DNA from: Limnohabitans sp. INBF002
GTDB taxonomy: Bacteria > Pseudomonadota > Gammaproteobacteria > Burkholderiales > Burkholderiaceae_C
Direction of reading: 5' to 3'
Length of the DNA stretch: 64,000 bases
Assembly: GCF_027924905.1 (NCBI RefSeq)
Contig: NZ_AP027055.1
Location: 1,550,001 to 1,614,000, forward strand
In this document: positions 1 to 8,647 of the stretch, one piece after another
How positions within the stretch are numbered: the first letter of the stretch is position 1
Layout: each line of letters starts with the position of its first letter
Position numbers and translations under genes: made by a program
The notes under the pieces: generated by a model
Database searches by the model: none
What the model saw: only the letters and a program-made list of their open reading frames with translations
Told to the model about the DNA's origin: nothing

Positions 1-293
1 AAAGCGCCCAAGGCCCAATACCCTGCCGTGAACGCCATGGTGCCGCCCGCATACACAAAACCACCAAAGTTGTTTTGCTGCGGCACAAATTCGGGTGCGG
101 CAATCAGTTGCTGCGAGGGCTTCAACGGTGTGGGCGGCAAGCGCTCGGGCGCAAAGTCCTCGGGGTACACCAAGTAGTCCCAGTCAGGCGTGATTTGCCA
201 TGCGTTGTTGATGGCCACGCGCTGGGTAAAGATCGACAAGTCCCAGTCTTTGGCCTGCACGGCGTCGGGTGCACTGCCAATGAGCAGCACCAT
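1..293 (-). CDS. Partial uncharacterised protein (N-terminal part only)
   Basis: An open leftward frame enters from the window edge; about 97 N-terminal residues are visible, beginning MVLLIGSAPDAVQAKDWD. I do not recognise the family. A short hydrophobic strand followed by a GSAP turn and a later INNAW motif would fit a Rossmann-like nucleotide- or sugar-binding fold, but that is only a guess. The start at 293 is preferred over an in-frame ATG at 311 because an AGAGG ribosome site lies just upstream of 293. No function is assigned, and the C-terminus is outside the window. Confidence 0.55.
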   Translation of the reverse strand, partial: MVLLIGSAPDAVQAKDWDLSIFTQRVAINNAWQITPDWDYLVYPEDFAPERLPPTPLKPSQQLIAAPEFVPQQNNFGGFVYAGGTMAFTAGYWALGA

Positions 294-582
294 TTTCAAA
301 TCCTCTGCCATGCGGTGTCCGTTTCTTGAGCGCTTTTAAAACAGCCGCGATCCTAGAGCCTTGCGATAGCCATTGCCAACCAAAGGTTGGAATGCATTTC
401 TAAAATCAAAAGATGACACAACACACAGGTCGACGACAACCAAGGCTATTCGCTGTACCTGAGCGGTTGCGGCACTGCTCCCCGAGGGGCAAGGTGCTTC
501 GACCCAGACAAGCAAGCGCACGACTACGCTGCAGACAGCGCTTAGCGCGAACTTTGGCAATAAGCTCAACGAAAGACCGACC

Positions 583-945
583 ATGACCACCGAAGCACGC
601 AACGTTTTGGGCACTGCCCTGGTGCCCTGCTCCTACGACCCGCTCACGGGCTACTACCGTGATGGTTGTTGCCACACTGACGCGCACGACCAAGGCAGCC
701 ACGTGGTGTGTGCCAAAGTCACGCAAGCATTTTTAGATTTCTCGCTGCAAAGGGGCAACGACCTGATCACCCCGCGTCCCGAATACCGCTTTGCGGGTCT
801 CAAAGCCGGCGACCGCTGGTGCTTGTGTGCCCGCCGCTGGCAAGAAGCCTTTGAGGCTGGCATGGCTCCGCCTGTGGTGCTGGAATGCACACACGCCAAA
901 GCTCTTGAGTTCGTCACGCTGGAGCAATTGCAGTCATGCGCTTGA
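583..945 (+). CDS. DUF2237 family protein
   Basis: A 120-residue cytosolic protein of the DUF2237 (COG3651) family, which has no established biochemical role. Family hallmarks are seen in order: NVLGTALVPCSYDPLTG near the N-terminus, YRDGCC, HVVCAKVTQAFL, GNDLITPRPEY and GLKAGDRWCLCARRW. The several conserved cysteines (C-C, WCLC) suggest metal or redox chemistry, which is inference. The length matches the family and the C-terminus (VTLEQL) looks complete. The gene slightly overlaps a SOUL-like remnant at its 3' end, and folB-like DNA follows, so the small genes here are probably cotranscribed. Confidence 0.88.
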   Translation: MTTEARNVLGTALVPCSYDPLTGYYRDGCCHTDAHDQGSHVVCAKVTQAFLDFSLQRGNDLITPRPEYRFAGLKAGDRWCLCARRWQEAFEAGMAPPVVLECTHAKALEFVTLEQLQSCA

Positions 946-1039
946 ACACACGCACGCCCCAGCTGTCGCGCTATGACCCGCCCTGGACGCTGCCCATGTT
1001 CAGGCGCAACGAAATCATGGTGGAGGTGGCTGCACCATG
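935..1039 (+). pseudogene. C-terminal remnant of a SOUL haem-binding protein gene
   Basis: A 34-codon frame reads MRLNTRTPQLSRYDPPWTLP and then a stretch ending FRRNEIMVEVAAP. The pattern YDPPWTLP...RRNE(I/V)MVEV is the typical C-terminus of SOUL-family haem-binding proteins, which are normally near 200 residues. The frame is closed upstream by a TGA about 30 bases before the ATG, and the upstream DNA encodes DUF2237 in another frame, so the SOUL body is missing. It overlaps the DUF2237 stop and its own TGA overlaps the next ATG, so it may still be translated. A deletion that fused the DUF2237 gene to the tail of an old SOUL gene is the simplest explanation. Confidence 0.55.
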
Positions 1040-1735
1040 ACCACGCAACATCCCACCTCACGCCAAGCTTGCGTCGAACTACGCGATCTGCGCCTGAACA
1101 CCCACATTGGCACCTACGGCCCGCACGATGTGGTGCCCGATGCCCACGTGCTTGACCTCACGCTGTGGCTGTCGCCTGTGCTGGTGTTGATCGCGCAAGA
1201 CGGCATGTCCCATGTGTTTGACTATGACCCCTTGGTGGCCGAAATCGACCGCCTCGCCGACGATGGCCACTACGAAACGCAAGAGCGCCTCATCACGCGC
1301 ATCGTCCATGCGTGTGCGGCCTACCGCGAAATAGAGGCCTTGGACATCGGCTTGCGCAAGTCACCCGTGCGCCAAGGCTCGGGCGCGCTGGGCGTGCGCG
1401 TGTCGGTGGATGCCCACACCCTCAACGCCCTGCGCCACATTGAGTCCACAGACGTGCAACAGGCGATGACGGCCCTCTCGCAGTGGACGCTAGAGATCCA
1501 CCCACAGCACCACACGTTGTGCCTCTTCAAAAGCTGGACACTGCCCAGCTTCGAGGCGGCGGTGGCACGGTTCAACCAAATCGCCCAACTCGCCCAAACC
1601 CAAGACCACCACCCCGAGGTGCTGTCGAGCTACACGCAGCTGCAGGTGCGCATTTGGACCCATGATGCGGCAGGCCTGACGCACAAAGATTTCACCCTTG
1701 CCCAAGCCATCGACCAACTGAGCACCACCTCATGA
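1037..1735 (+). CDS. Dihydroneopterin aldolase fused to pterin-4a-carbinolamine dehydratase
   Basis: A 232-residue two-domain protein. Residues about 10-125 resemble the FolB/FolX fold: HIGTYGPHD start strand, FDYDPLVAEIDRL, and a late GLRKSPVRQGSGALGVRV segment in the place of the family lysine motif. Residues about 145-228 resemble pterin-4a-carbinolamine dehydratase (PhhB/DCoH), with HHPEV, a tyrosine six residues later, THD and a following Asp, matching the family active-site pattern. The first domain would act in folate synthesis and the second would dehydrate or recycle 4a-hydroxytetrahydropterin. The usual FolB glutamate near the N-terminus is not obvious, so aldolase activity is less certain than the fold. 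ATGA overlap links it to both neighbours. Confidence 0.75.
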   Translation: MTTQHPTSRQACVELRDLRLNTHIGTYGPHDVVPDAHVLDLTLWLSPVLVLIAQDGMSHVFDYDPLVAEIDRLADDGHYETQERLITRIVHACAAYREIEALDIGLRKSPVRQGSGALGVRVSVDAHTLNALRHIESTDVQQAMTALSQWTLEIHPQHHTLCLFKSWTLPSFEAAVARFNQIAQLAQTQDHHPEVLSSYTQLQVRIWTHDAAGLTHKDFTLAQAIDQLSTTS

Positions 1736-2079
1736 AGTACCTCAAAAAACTCGATGGCTTTCAACGCTCACCCGCAGGCCTGGAGTGGCAAATTTGGAAA
1801 AGGCTGCATGTCATTTTGGCCGCAGGTACAGCGCTGCCTTTGCTGGCCAGTGCTGGCGCGTATGTGTTGGATGGGCTGGATTCCGCCACACAAAACGCAC
1901 GCGCGGTGGAACAGTTTTTTTATGTGATGCTTGGCGTCGTCATGCTGCACTGGACACTGGTGCTGACACTGGCGATTGGTTGCTTGATCGTGATGTTGAT
2001 GAAAGGCCCAGCCTACGTGGCCGACGCCTACGAGATGGAGGAGCTGCCCCTTGGCTCAGACAAACACATTCAAAGGTAA
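1732..2079 (+). CDS. Small inner-membrane protein with two membrane segments
   Basis: A 115-residue protein whose ATG overlaps the previous stop. Two hydrophobic segments are visible: about residues 27-47 (HVILAAGTALPLLASAGAYV) and about 63-90 (FFYVMLGVVMLHWTLVLTLAIGC and following). The short N-terminus is charged and the C-terminus is acidic (YEMEELPLGS). I do not recognise a characterised family; similar short proteins occur as unknowns in Comamonadaceae. Its 3' end overlaps the DUF2256 gene. No role is inferred beyond cotranscription with the pterin enzyme and the photolyase genes. Confidence 0.65.
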   Translation: MKYLKKLDGFQRSPAGLEWQIWKRLHVILAAGTALPLLASAGAYVLDGLDSATQNARAVEQFFYVMLGVVMLHWTLVLTLAIGCLIVMLMKGPAYVADAYEMEELPLGSDKHIQR

Positions 2080-2218
2080 CAAGCAAAGCCTGCCCAGCAA
2101 GCCCTGCAAAACCTGCGGGCGTGACATGACGTGGCGCAAGGCTTGGGCTAAAAACTGGGAGCAGGTGTTGTACTGCTCGGACGCTTGCCGCAAAAACAAA
2201 TCGCCCACACCCCCATGA
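2051..2218 (+). CDS. DUF2256 zinc-ribbon protein, TTG start
   Basis: A 55-residue protein reading MAQTNTFKGNKQSLPSKPC, then CKTCGRDMTWRKAWAKNW, then VLYCSDACRKNK. This is the DUF2256 signature: a KGNK lead, CxxC, TWRKxWAKNW and CSxxCR, with four cysteines fitting one zinc. It begins at TTG, because the frame has no suitable ATG and a GGAGGAG ribosome site lies at the right distance. It overlaps the preceding membrane-protein gene, and its TGA overlaps the photolyase ATG. Genes of this family are often found beside cryptochrome/photolyase genes, as here. The function is unknown; a DNA or RNA contact is only a guess. Confidence 0.82.
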   Translation: MAQTNTFKGNKQSLPSKPCKTCGRDMTWRKAWAKNWEQVLYCSDACRKNKSPTPP

Positions 2219-3801
2219 GTTACGACCTGGTTTGGTTCAAACGAGACCTGCGCTGGCAAGACCACGCGGCCTTGGCGCAAGCAGCGCTGCGCGGGCCTGT
2301 GCGCTGCATTTACGTGGTGGAGCCCGAGCTGTGGCTGCAACCCGATGCCGCCTTGCAGCACTTTGAATTTGTACGTGAATCATTGCAGGCCCTCGATGAC
2401 GCGCTGCGTTTGCAAGGTGGCTGCGTGGAAGTCCACATAGGTGAGCTGCCCGATGTGCTGAGCCGCATTTGGAGCGAAGCGCCTTTTCGGCAACTGCATG
2501 CACATCAAGAAACGGGCAACGGCTTTACCTACGCACGCGACCTGAGGGTGGGCGCATGGTGCCAAGCGCACAACGTGGGTTGGCACGAGTACCCACAGTT
2601 TGGCGTGGTGCGTGTGTTGAAGAACCGCAACCTCTGGCAACCAGCTTGGGAGCGGCACATGTCGGAGCCTGTGCAGGATGTGGGCGAGTTGCGGTTTTGG
2701 CGGCAACGCGCATCCCACAGCGAGATACCCACTGAAGTGCGCAGCGCTTGGTGCACACCCTCGCAGATGCAAGCCCCTGAGCACCTGCAACACAACCCGC
2801 CCCTGCGCCAACGCGGTGGCCGCCACTTGGCCTTAGACACCTTGCACAGCTTTTTGCATGCACGCAGCTTGGGCTATCGCGGCGGCATTTCGTCGCCGTT
2901 GTCGGCACCCGATGCATGCTCGCGTTTGTCGGCCTACTTGGCGTGGGGCTGCATCAGCATGCGCGAGGTGGTGCAACACACGCGGGCACACATCGCCCGA
3001 CTGCCGCCACAAGCAAGCCGCCACCGCGCAGGCTTGACCGCCTTCATCAGCCGTTTGTACTGGCACTGCCACTTCATCCAAAAGCTCGAGAGCGAACCCG
3101 CCATCGAATGGCAAAACATGCACCGCGGTTACGACGGCTTGCGCGAACACGATTTCAACGAAGCGCATTTTGAAGCCCTCAAAGCCGCGCGTACCGGCTG
3201 GCCCATGGTGGACGCGTGTGTGACGATGTTGCGCGAAACCGGCTGGCTGAACTTTCGCATGCGCGCCATGCTGGTGTCGGTGGCGGCCTATCCGCTGTGG
3301 CTGCATTGGCGGCCCGTGGGCGAGTGGCTGGCCACGCAGTTTTTAGACTATGAGCCAGGCATCCACTGGAGCCAACTGCAGATGCAATCAGGCACCACGG
3401 GCATCAACACCACGCGCGTGTACAACCCCATCAAACAAGCGCAAGACCACGACCCACATGGTCGCTTTGTGCGGCAATGGCTGCCAGCGCTACGGCAAGT
3501 GCCCGACACTTGGCTGTTTGAGCCGTGGCTCATGCCGCACACGATGCAAACGCACCTCGGCGTGTTTGTGGGCGGCGACATGGACAGCGCGTTGTCACAG
3601 CCCGTGGTCGACTTGGCGCAAGCCACGCGCGAGGCCAAACAGTGGCTGCACAGCCGACGCCAAACCGACGAAGTCAAAGCAGCTAAAAAAGCCGTGGTCG
3701 ACAAACATGCCTCTCGTAAAAACTGGGGAAAACAAACCCGCACTCGCCGCACATCAGTTGCCCCCACCACCGACAAAAAACAGCTCGGTTTTGATTTTTA
3801 A
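2215..3801 (+). CDS. Cryptochrome/photolyase family protein (FAD-binding, classical type)
   Basis: A 528-residue flavoprotein of the DNA photolyase/cryptochrome superfamily. The N-terminal alpha/beta domain begins LVWFKRDLRWQDHAAL, the typical start. The FAD-binding helical domain shows LSAYLAWGCIS, FISRLYWHCHF, TGWPMVDACVTMLRETGWLNFRMR and VYNPIKQAQDHDPHGRFVRQWLP. Several positions differ from the E. coli CPD photolyase consensus: NFRMR replaces hNRxR, and the flavin-proximal region reads LDYEPGIHWSQ. It may therefore belong to a distinct subgroup. The last 55 residues are very basic. ATG 2215 is chosen over an upstream TTG because it overlaps the DUF2256 stop (ATGA) and begins at the family start. 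Confidence 0.85.
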   Translation: MSYDLVWFKRDLRWQDHAALAQAALRGPVRCIYVVEPELWLQPDAALQHFEFVRESLQALDDALRLQGGCVEVHIGELPDVLSRIWSEAPFRQLHAHQETGNGFTYARDLRVGAWCQAHNVGWHEYPQFGVVRVLKNRNLWQPAWERHMSEPVQDVGELRFWRQRASHSEIPTEVRSAWCTPSQMQAPEHLQHNPPLRQRGGRHLALDTLHSFLHARSLGYRGGISSPLSAPDACSRLSAYLAWGCISMREVVQHTRAHIARLPPQASRHRAGLTAFISRLYWHCHFIQKLESEPAIEWQNMHRGYDGLREHDFNEAHFEALKAARTGWPMVDACVTMLRETGWLNFRMRAMLVSVAAYPLWLHWRPVGEWLATQFLDYEPGIHWSQLQMQSGTTGINTTRVYNPIKQAQDHDPHGRFVRQWLPALRQVPDTWLFEPWLMPHTMQTHLGVFVGGDMDSALSQPVVDLAQATREAKQWLHSRRQTDEVKAAKKAVVDKHASRKNWGKQTRTRRTSVAPTTDKKQLGFDF

Positions 3802-3813
3802 AAAGCGCCTCAC

Positions 3814-5367
3814 ATGACTCCCCCACGCAAACGCCTCATCCTCATCTTGGGTGACCAGCTGGATGAAGATGCCTCCGCCCTGACCGACTTCGACCCAGCG
3901 CACGACACCGTGTGGATGGCCGAGGTGCTGGAAGAGTCCACGCACATCCCGTCGTCCAAACAACGCACCACGGTTTTCTTAAGTGCCATGCGGCACTTCG
4001 CCGAACACCTGCAAGCACGGGGCTGGCCGCTGATGTACAGCCAGCTTGATGACGCGAACAACACAGGCACCTTGGCCGGTGAGCTGAGCAAGGCCATTGC
4101 CCAAGTGAAGCCCCAACTCTTGGTGATGACAGCCCCCGGCGACTGGCGTGTGTTGCAAAGCCTTCGCGCTGTCGCGCAACAACACGACTTGCCGCTAGAG
4201 ATCAAAGACGACACGCACTTCTTCAGCACCGTGCGCGACTTTGCCGCGCATGCCAAAGACCGCAAGCAGTTGCGCCTTGAGTATTTCTACCGCGAGCTGC
4301 GCCAGAAAAATGGCATCTTGATGGAGGGCAAAAAGCCCATCGGCGGCCAATGGAACTTTGATGCAGACAACCGAGGCAGTTTTGGCAAACAAGGCCCCGG
4401 CTTGCTGCCCGCCCCTACGCGTGTAGCGCCCGACACCATCACCCAAGACGTGATGCGTTTGGTCAACGACAAACTGGCGCACCACCCCGGCGCCATCACG
4501 CAGTTTGGTTGGCCTGTCACGCGCGTACAGGCCTTGGTGGCGCTGGATGAATTCATCACCCATCGACTGCCCAGCTTTGGTTTGTACCAAGACGCCATGT
4601 GGGAAGGCGAAGTGTGGCTGTACCACTCGCATCTGTCGTGCGCGTTGAACCTGAAGCTGCTCAACCCGCGTGAGGTGCTGGCTGCGGCAGAGGCTGCCTT
4701 TCACAAAGGCCACGCACCGCTGGAAGCCGTGGAAGGTTTTGTGCGGCAAATTTTGGGCTGGCGTGAATACGTGCGCGGCATTTACTGGACCCAGATGCCC
4801 GACTACGCCGAGGGCAATGCCCAGCAAGCGCACGAAGCGCTGCCCGAGTTTTACTGGACGGGTGACACCGAGATGGCCTGCTTGCGCGATGCCATCACGC
4901 AAACCTTGCAACATGGCTACGCGCATCACATCCAACGCTTGATGGTCACTGGCCTTTACGCCCTGCTACTGGGGGTAGAACCCAAGCAAGTGCACCAGTG
5001 GTACCTCGGCGTGTATGTGGATGCGGTGGAATGGGTGGAGCTGCCCAACACACTGGGCATGAGCCAGTTTGCCGATGGCGGCCTGATGGCCAGCAAGCCC
5101 TATGTGGCCAGTGGCAAATACATAGCCCGCATGAGCAACCATTGCAAAGGCTGCCGCTTCAACCCCGCAGAAGCCACGGGCGACACAGCCTGCCCCTTCA
5201 CCACTTTGTATTGGGACTACCTCAACCGTCACAACGAGATGCTGGCCAAAAACCCGCGCATGTTGATGCAGCTGAAAAACCTCAACCGCCTCACGCCTGA
5301 GCAACGCGAGGCGATTGCCACTCAGGCACAAACACATCGCGCCCAACAAAAAGCCCCCCAAGCTTGA
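3814..5367 (+). CDS. FeS-containing bacterial cryptochrome/(6-4) photolyase (FeS-BCP type)
   Basis: A 517-residue protein of the iron-sulfur bacterial cryptochrome and photolyase class, which repairs (6-4) photoproducts or senses light. It starts RLILILGDQLDE, typical of the class, and has YAHHIQRLMVTGLYALLLG, DAVEWVELPNTLGMSQFADGG and SKPY. Four cysteines (C356, C444, C447 and C460) have exactly the 88-3-13 spacing known for the [4Fe-4S] ligands of Agrobacterium PhrB. This gives strong support for an intact cluster. The gene lies 12 bases after the other photolyase and is probably in the same transcript. A strong hairpin overlaps its stop codon. Confidence 0.93.
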   Translation: MTPPRKRLILILGDQLDEDASALTDFDPAHDTVWMAEVLEESTHIPSSKQRTTVFLSAMRHFAEHLQARGWPLMYSQLDDANNTGTLAGELSKAIAQVKPQLLVMTAPGDWRVLQSLRAVAQQHDLPLEIKDDTHFFSTVRDFAAHAKDRKQLRLEYFYRELRQKNGILMEGKKPIGGQWNFDADNRGSFGKQGPGLLPAPTRVAPDTITQDVMRLVNDKLAHHPGAITQFGWPVTRVQALVALDEFITHRLPSFGLYQDAMWEGEVWLYHSHLSCALNLKLLNPREVLAAAEAAFHKGHAPLEAVEGFVRQILGWREYVRGIYWTQMPDYAEGNAQQAHEALPEFYWTGDTEMACLRDAITQTLQHGYAHHIQRLMVTGLYALLLGVEPKQVHQWYLGVYVDAVEWVELPNTLGMSQFADGGLMASKPYVASGKYIARMSNHCKGCRFNPAEATGDTACPFTTLYWDYLNRHNEMLAKNPRMLMQLKNLNRLTPEQREAIATQAQTHRAQQKAPQA

Positions 5368-5382
5368 AGGCTTGGAGGGCTT
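5351..5382 (+). terminator. Hairpin terminator at the photolyase 3' end, possibly bidirectional
   Basis: AAGCCCCCCAAGC and GCTTGGAGGGCTT pair over 12 of 13 positions with a 6-base loop. The hairpin includes the photolyase stop codon. It is preceded by an A-run, so it could also serve the convergent icd gene ending at 5405. Confidence 0.7.
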
Positions 5383-5404
5383 TGATCGCTAAGCGACCTG
5401 AGGC

Positions 5405-7636
5405 TTAGACGCTAGCCAAAGCCGCGTTGAACGTGGCGCTTGGGCGCATGATGGCTTCGAGCTTCTTGGCATCGGGCAGGTAATAACCGCCGATGTCCAC
5501 AGGCTTGCCTTGAACGCTGTTGAGTTCGTCCACGATCTTCTTTTCGTTCTCGGTCAGCGTTTTGGCCAAAGGCGCGAACTTGGCAGCCAAGTCCTTGTCT
5601 TCGGTTTGCGCTGCCAATTCTTGGGCCCAGTACATGGCCAAGTAGAACTGGCTGCCACGGTTGTCGAGCTGACCTGTTTTGGGCGATGGGTTTTTGTTGG
5701 TGTCCAACAATTTGCCAGTCGCGGCATCCAAGGTCTTGGCCAACACGCTGGCTTTGGCGTTGCCGTTTTTCAGACCCATGTCTTCGAAAGACACAGCCAA
5801 GGCCAAGAACTCACCCAGTGAATCCCAACGCAAGTGGTTTTCTTCCACCAACTGTTGCACGTGCTTAGGTGCTGAACCACCCGCACCTGTTTCGTACATG
5901 CCGCCACCCGCCATCAAAGGCACGATGGAGAGCATCTTGGCCGAGGTGCCGAGTTCCATGATGGGGAACAAGTCGGTCAAGTAGTCACGCAAGATGTTGC
6001 CGGTCACCGAGATGGTGTCCAAGCCACGGCTCACGCGCTCCAAAGTGAAGCGCATGGCGCGCACTTGAGACATGTGCTCAATGTGTAAGCCTTTGGTGTC
6101 GTGGTCTTTCAAGTACAGGTCGACCTTCTTGATCAACTCGTTCTCGTGGGGACGGTAGGGGTCCAACCAGAAGATGGCAGGCATGCCAGAGTTGCGTGCG
6201 CGGGTCACAGCCAACTTCACCCAGTCACGGATGGCCGCATCTTTGACTTGGCACATGCGCCAGATGTCGCCTTCTTCCACGTTTTGTGTCAACAAAACTT
6301 CGCCTGTGGCCAAGTCGGTGATGTTGGCCACGCCGTCTTCTTGAATTTCAAAGGTCTTGTCGTGTGAACCGTATTCTTCGGCTTGTTGCGCCATCAAACC
6401 CACGTTAGGCACCGTGCCCATGGTCTTGGGGTCGAAGTTGCCGTGCCACTTGCAGAAGTTGATCATCTCTTGGTAGATACGGGCAAAGGTCGACTCAGGC
6501 ATCACAGCCTTGGCGTCCTTCAAGCGGCCATCGGCGCCCCACATCTTGCCGCCGTTGCGGATCATGGCGGGCATGGAAGCGTCCACGATGATGTCGTTGG
6601 GTGAGTGGAAGTTGGTGATGCCTTTGGCAGAGTCGACCATGGCCAACTCTGGGCGGTGCTCGTGGCAAGCGTGCAAGTCGCGCTTGATTTCGTCTTGCTT
6701 AGATTGAGGCAAGGCGGCGATCTTGTTGTAAAGGTCGGCCATGCCGTTGTTCACGTTCACGCCCAACTCTTCAAACAAAGCACCGTGCTTGGCGAACGCT
6801 TCTTTGTAGAAAATTTTCACGCAGTGGCCGAACACGATGGGGTGAGACACCTTCATCATGGTGGCTTTCACGTGCAAGGAGAACATCACGCCTGTTTTGT
6901 GTGCGTCTTCGATTTCTTTTTCATAGAACTCGACCAGCGCTTTCTTGCTCATGAACATGCTGTCGATGATTTCTTTGTCAAGCAAAGAAACTTTGGGCTT
7001 CAACAGAATGGTTTTGCCACTCTTGGTGATGAGTTCCATCTTCACGTCACGGGCTTTGTCCAAGGTCAAAGATTTTTCACCGTGGTAGAAGTCGCCGTGG
7101 TGCATGTGTGACACGTGCGAGCGAGAGGCTTGGCTCCACTCAGCCATGCTGTGTGGGTTCTTGCGTGCGAACTCTTTCACAGCGCGAGGTGCGCGACGGT
7201 CAGAGTTACCTTCGCGCAAAACAGGGTTCACCGAGCTACCGATGCACTTGGCATAGCGAGCTTTGATGGCTTTGTCTTCGTCGGTGGTGGGCGCATCTGG
7301 GTAGTCGGGCAAGGCGTAGCCTTTGGCTTGCAACTCTTTGATGGCGGCGGTCAACTGGCCCACGGAGGCACTGATGTTGGGCAGCTTGATGATGTTGGCT
7401 TCTGGCTTCAGAGTCAGTTTGCCAAGTTCGGACAAGTTGTGCGGCACGCGCTGAGCTTCTGGCAACAGGTCTGAAAACTCACCCAAGATGCGGGTTGCCA
7501 CAGAGATGTCGCTCGACACCACATCAATGCCTGCGGGTGCAGCAAAGGTACGAATGATTGGCAAGAACGAAGCCGTTGCCAACAAGGGCGCTTCGTCAGT
7601 CAGGGTGTAAACAATTTTGGATTTTTCAGCAGCCAT
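5405..7636 (-). CDS. icd: Isocitrate dehydrogenase, NADP-dependent, monomeric
   Basis: A 743-residue protein, the normal size for the monomeric (IDH-II) family, which converts isocitrate and NADP to 2-oxoglutarate, CO2 and NADPH in the TCA cycle. Recognisable segments are [15 protein letters not shown] at the N-terminus, [14 protein letters not shown] (substrate-binding SDRR), [54 protein letters not shown] and [17 protein letters not shown]. These match the family along the whole length. It is a single gene facing the photolyase operon, with its own upstream region shared with the sulfite-exporter gene at 7835. Confidence 0.97.
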   Translation of the reverse strand: MAAEKSKIVYTLTDEAPLLATASFLPIIRTFAAPAGIDVVSSDISVATRILGEFSDLLPEAQRVPHNLSELGKLTLKPEANIIKLPNISASVGQLTAAIKELQAKGYALPDYPDAPTTDEDKAIKARYAKCIGSSVNPVLREGNSDRRAPRAVKEFARKNPHSMAEWSQASRSHVSHMHHGDFYHGEKSLTLDKARDVKMELITKSGKTILLKPKVSLLDKEIIDSMFMSKKALVEFYEKEIEDAHKTGVMFSLHVKATMMKVSHPIVFGHCVKIFYKEAFAKHGALFEELGVNVNNGMADLYNKIAALPQSKQDEIKRDLHACHEHRPELAMVDSAKGITNFHSPNDIIVDASMPAMIRNGGKMWGADGRLKDAKAVMPESTFARIYQEMINFCKWHGNFDPKTMGTVPNVGLMAQQAEEYGSHDKTFEIQEDGVANITDLATGEVLLTQNVEEGDIWRMCQVKDAAIRDWVKLAVTRARNSGMPAIFWLDPYRPHENELIKKVDLYLKDHDTKGLHIEHMSQVRAMRFTLERVSRGLDTISVTGNILRDYLTDLFPIMELGTSAKMLSIVPLMAGGGMYETGAGGSAPKHVQQLVEENHLRWDSLGEFLALAVSFEDMGLKNGNAKASVLAKTLDAATGKLLDTNKNPSPKTGQLDNRGSQFYLAMYWAQELAAQTEDKDLAAKFAPLAKTLTENEKKIVDELNSVQGKPVDIGGYYLPDAKKLEAIMRPSATFNAALASV

Positions 7637-7787
7637 TGCTCGGTCTCATTCTTTGTTTGGATAGGGTGAAAGAAATACGGGTTGAACCCTGCATTATCCA
7701 CGGCACTTTAGCCCACCTGCCCCTGCGCTTTGCTTACGGCTTAGACCCCGCTCAATTCCTTATTCCGATTTGGCATATATGTAGAAC

Positions 7788-7804
7788 AAACAAATCGTTT
7801 GTTT
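7788..7804. promoter_or_regulatory. 17-base perfect palindrome upstream of the TauE/cys genes
   Basis: AAACAAA-TCG-TTTGTTT lies in the 198-base gap between divergent icd and the TauE-like gene, 30 bases before the latter's ATG. Its position suits an operator for a dimeric regulator. No match to a named regulator is claimed. Confidence 0.45.
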
Positions 7805-7834
7805 TGGCATAAAGACCGCCTACAGTCCACGCCT

Positions 7835-8626
7835 ATGCAAGATTTTGGTTTCGTATTCGCTGGCTTTTTTGTGGGCTTGGTCGTGGGTTTGACCGGGGTG
7901 GGCGGCGGCTCGCTGATGACGCCCATTTTGATTTTCTTCTTCGGCGTCAAGCCCTACATGGCCGTGGGCACTGACCTGCTGTTTGCAGCCTTCACCAAGG
8001 CGGGCGGCACGTTCAGCTTTGCGCGTCAGCGCATCGTGCCTTGGCGCGTGGTGATGGCCCTGTGCGCTGGCAGCATTCCCGCCTCAGGCGCCACGCTTTG
8101 GGTGCTGCACAACATCGGCCCTTCCGACCCCGCCGTTGAAAAAGTGATGAAGCTCACTTTGGGCCTCGCTCTGCTGCTGACAGCCAGCGCCATGCTGTAC
8201 AAGGTCATCCGCGGCAAACAAGTCCCAGTGGTGTTGGCCGAAGAGAACTTGCGCCAAGCCACACAGCCCGGCCATTGGGCCCTGCCCGTGTTATTTGGTG
8301 CAGCCATTGGTACCTTGGTGACCCTCACCTCGGTGGGCGCAGGCGCCATTGGCGTGACGGTGCTTATGATCCTGTACCCACAGTTGCCGCTGTCACGCAT
8401 CGTGGCGGCTGACATTGCCTATGCCGTGCCGCTGACCATGGTGGCTGGCTTGGGTCATGCCTCCTTGGGCTCGGTCGATTGGTCTTTGTTGAGCTTATTG
8501 CTCGCAGGCTCCTTGCCTGGTATTTGGTTAGGCACTCGCCTGATGCACAAAACACCAGAGCGCGTGATTCGTTCGATTCTTTCTGTGTTGCTGGCTTGGG
8601 CTGGCAGCAAGTTGGTTTTTGCTTAA
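7835..8626 (+). CDS. TauE/SafE family sulfite/organosulfur exporter
   Basis: A 263-residue, very hydrophobic inner-membrane protein of the TauE/SafE family with about eight membrane segments. The family hallmark GLTGVGGGSLMTPILI is at the N-terminus, and the repeat counterpart TLTSVGAGAIGVTVLM is in the second half. Members export sulfite, sulfoacetate or related anions. It sits 21 bases before cysI, so a role in relieving sulfite built up during sulfate reduction is a sensible inference. The ATG at 7835 is chosen because the family sequence begins there; upstream codons in frame (from 7799) include the palindromic promoter region. Confidence 0.85.
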   Translation: MQDFGFVFAGFFVGLVVGLTGVGGGSLMTPILIFFFGVKPYMAVGTDLLFAAFTKAGGTFSFARQRIVPWRVVMALCAGSIPASGATLWVLHNIGPSDPAVEKVMKLTLGLALLLTASAMLYKVIRGKQVPVVLAEENLRQATQPGHWALPVLFGAAIGTLVTLTSVGAGAIGVTVLMILYPQLPLSRIVAADIAYAVPLTMVAGLGHASLGSVDWSLLSLLLAGSLPGIWLGTRLMHKTPERVIRSILSVLLAWAGSKLVFA

Positions 8627-8647
8627 TTTTTTCGTTTGAGTTCTTAG

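Noticed and set aside
413..586. 57-codon Arg-rich frame before the DUF2237 gene, and a second open frame on the same bases encoding a Cys-containing peptide
   Set aside because: Composition looks like a chance frame in GC-rich DNA, and no family is recognised. One of the two frames has no start codon. The TGA overlap with the DUF2237 ATG is probably accidental.
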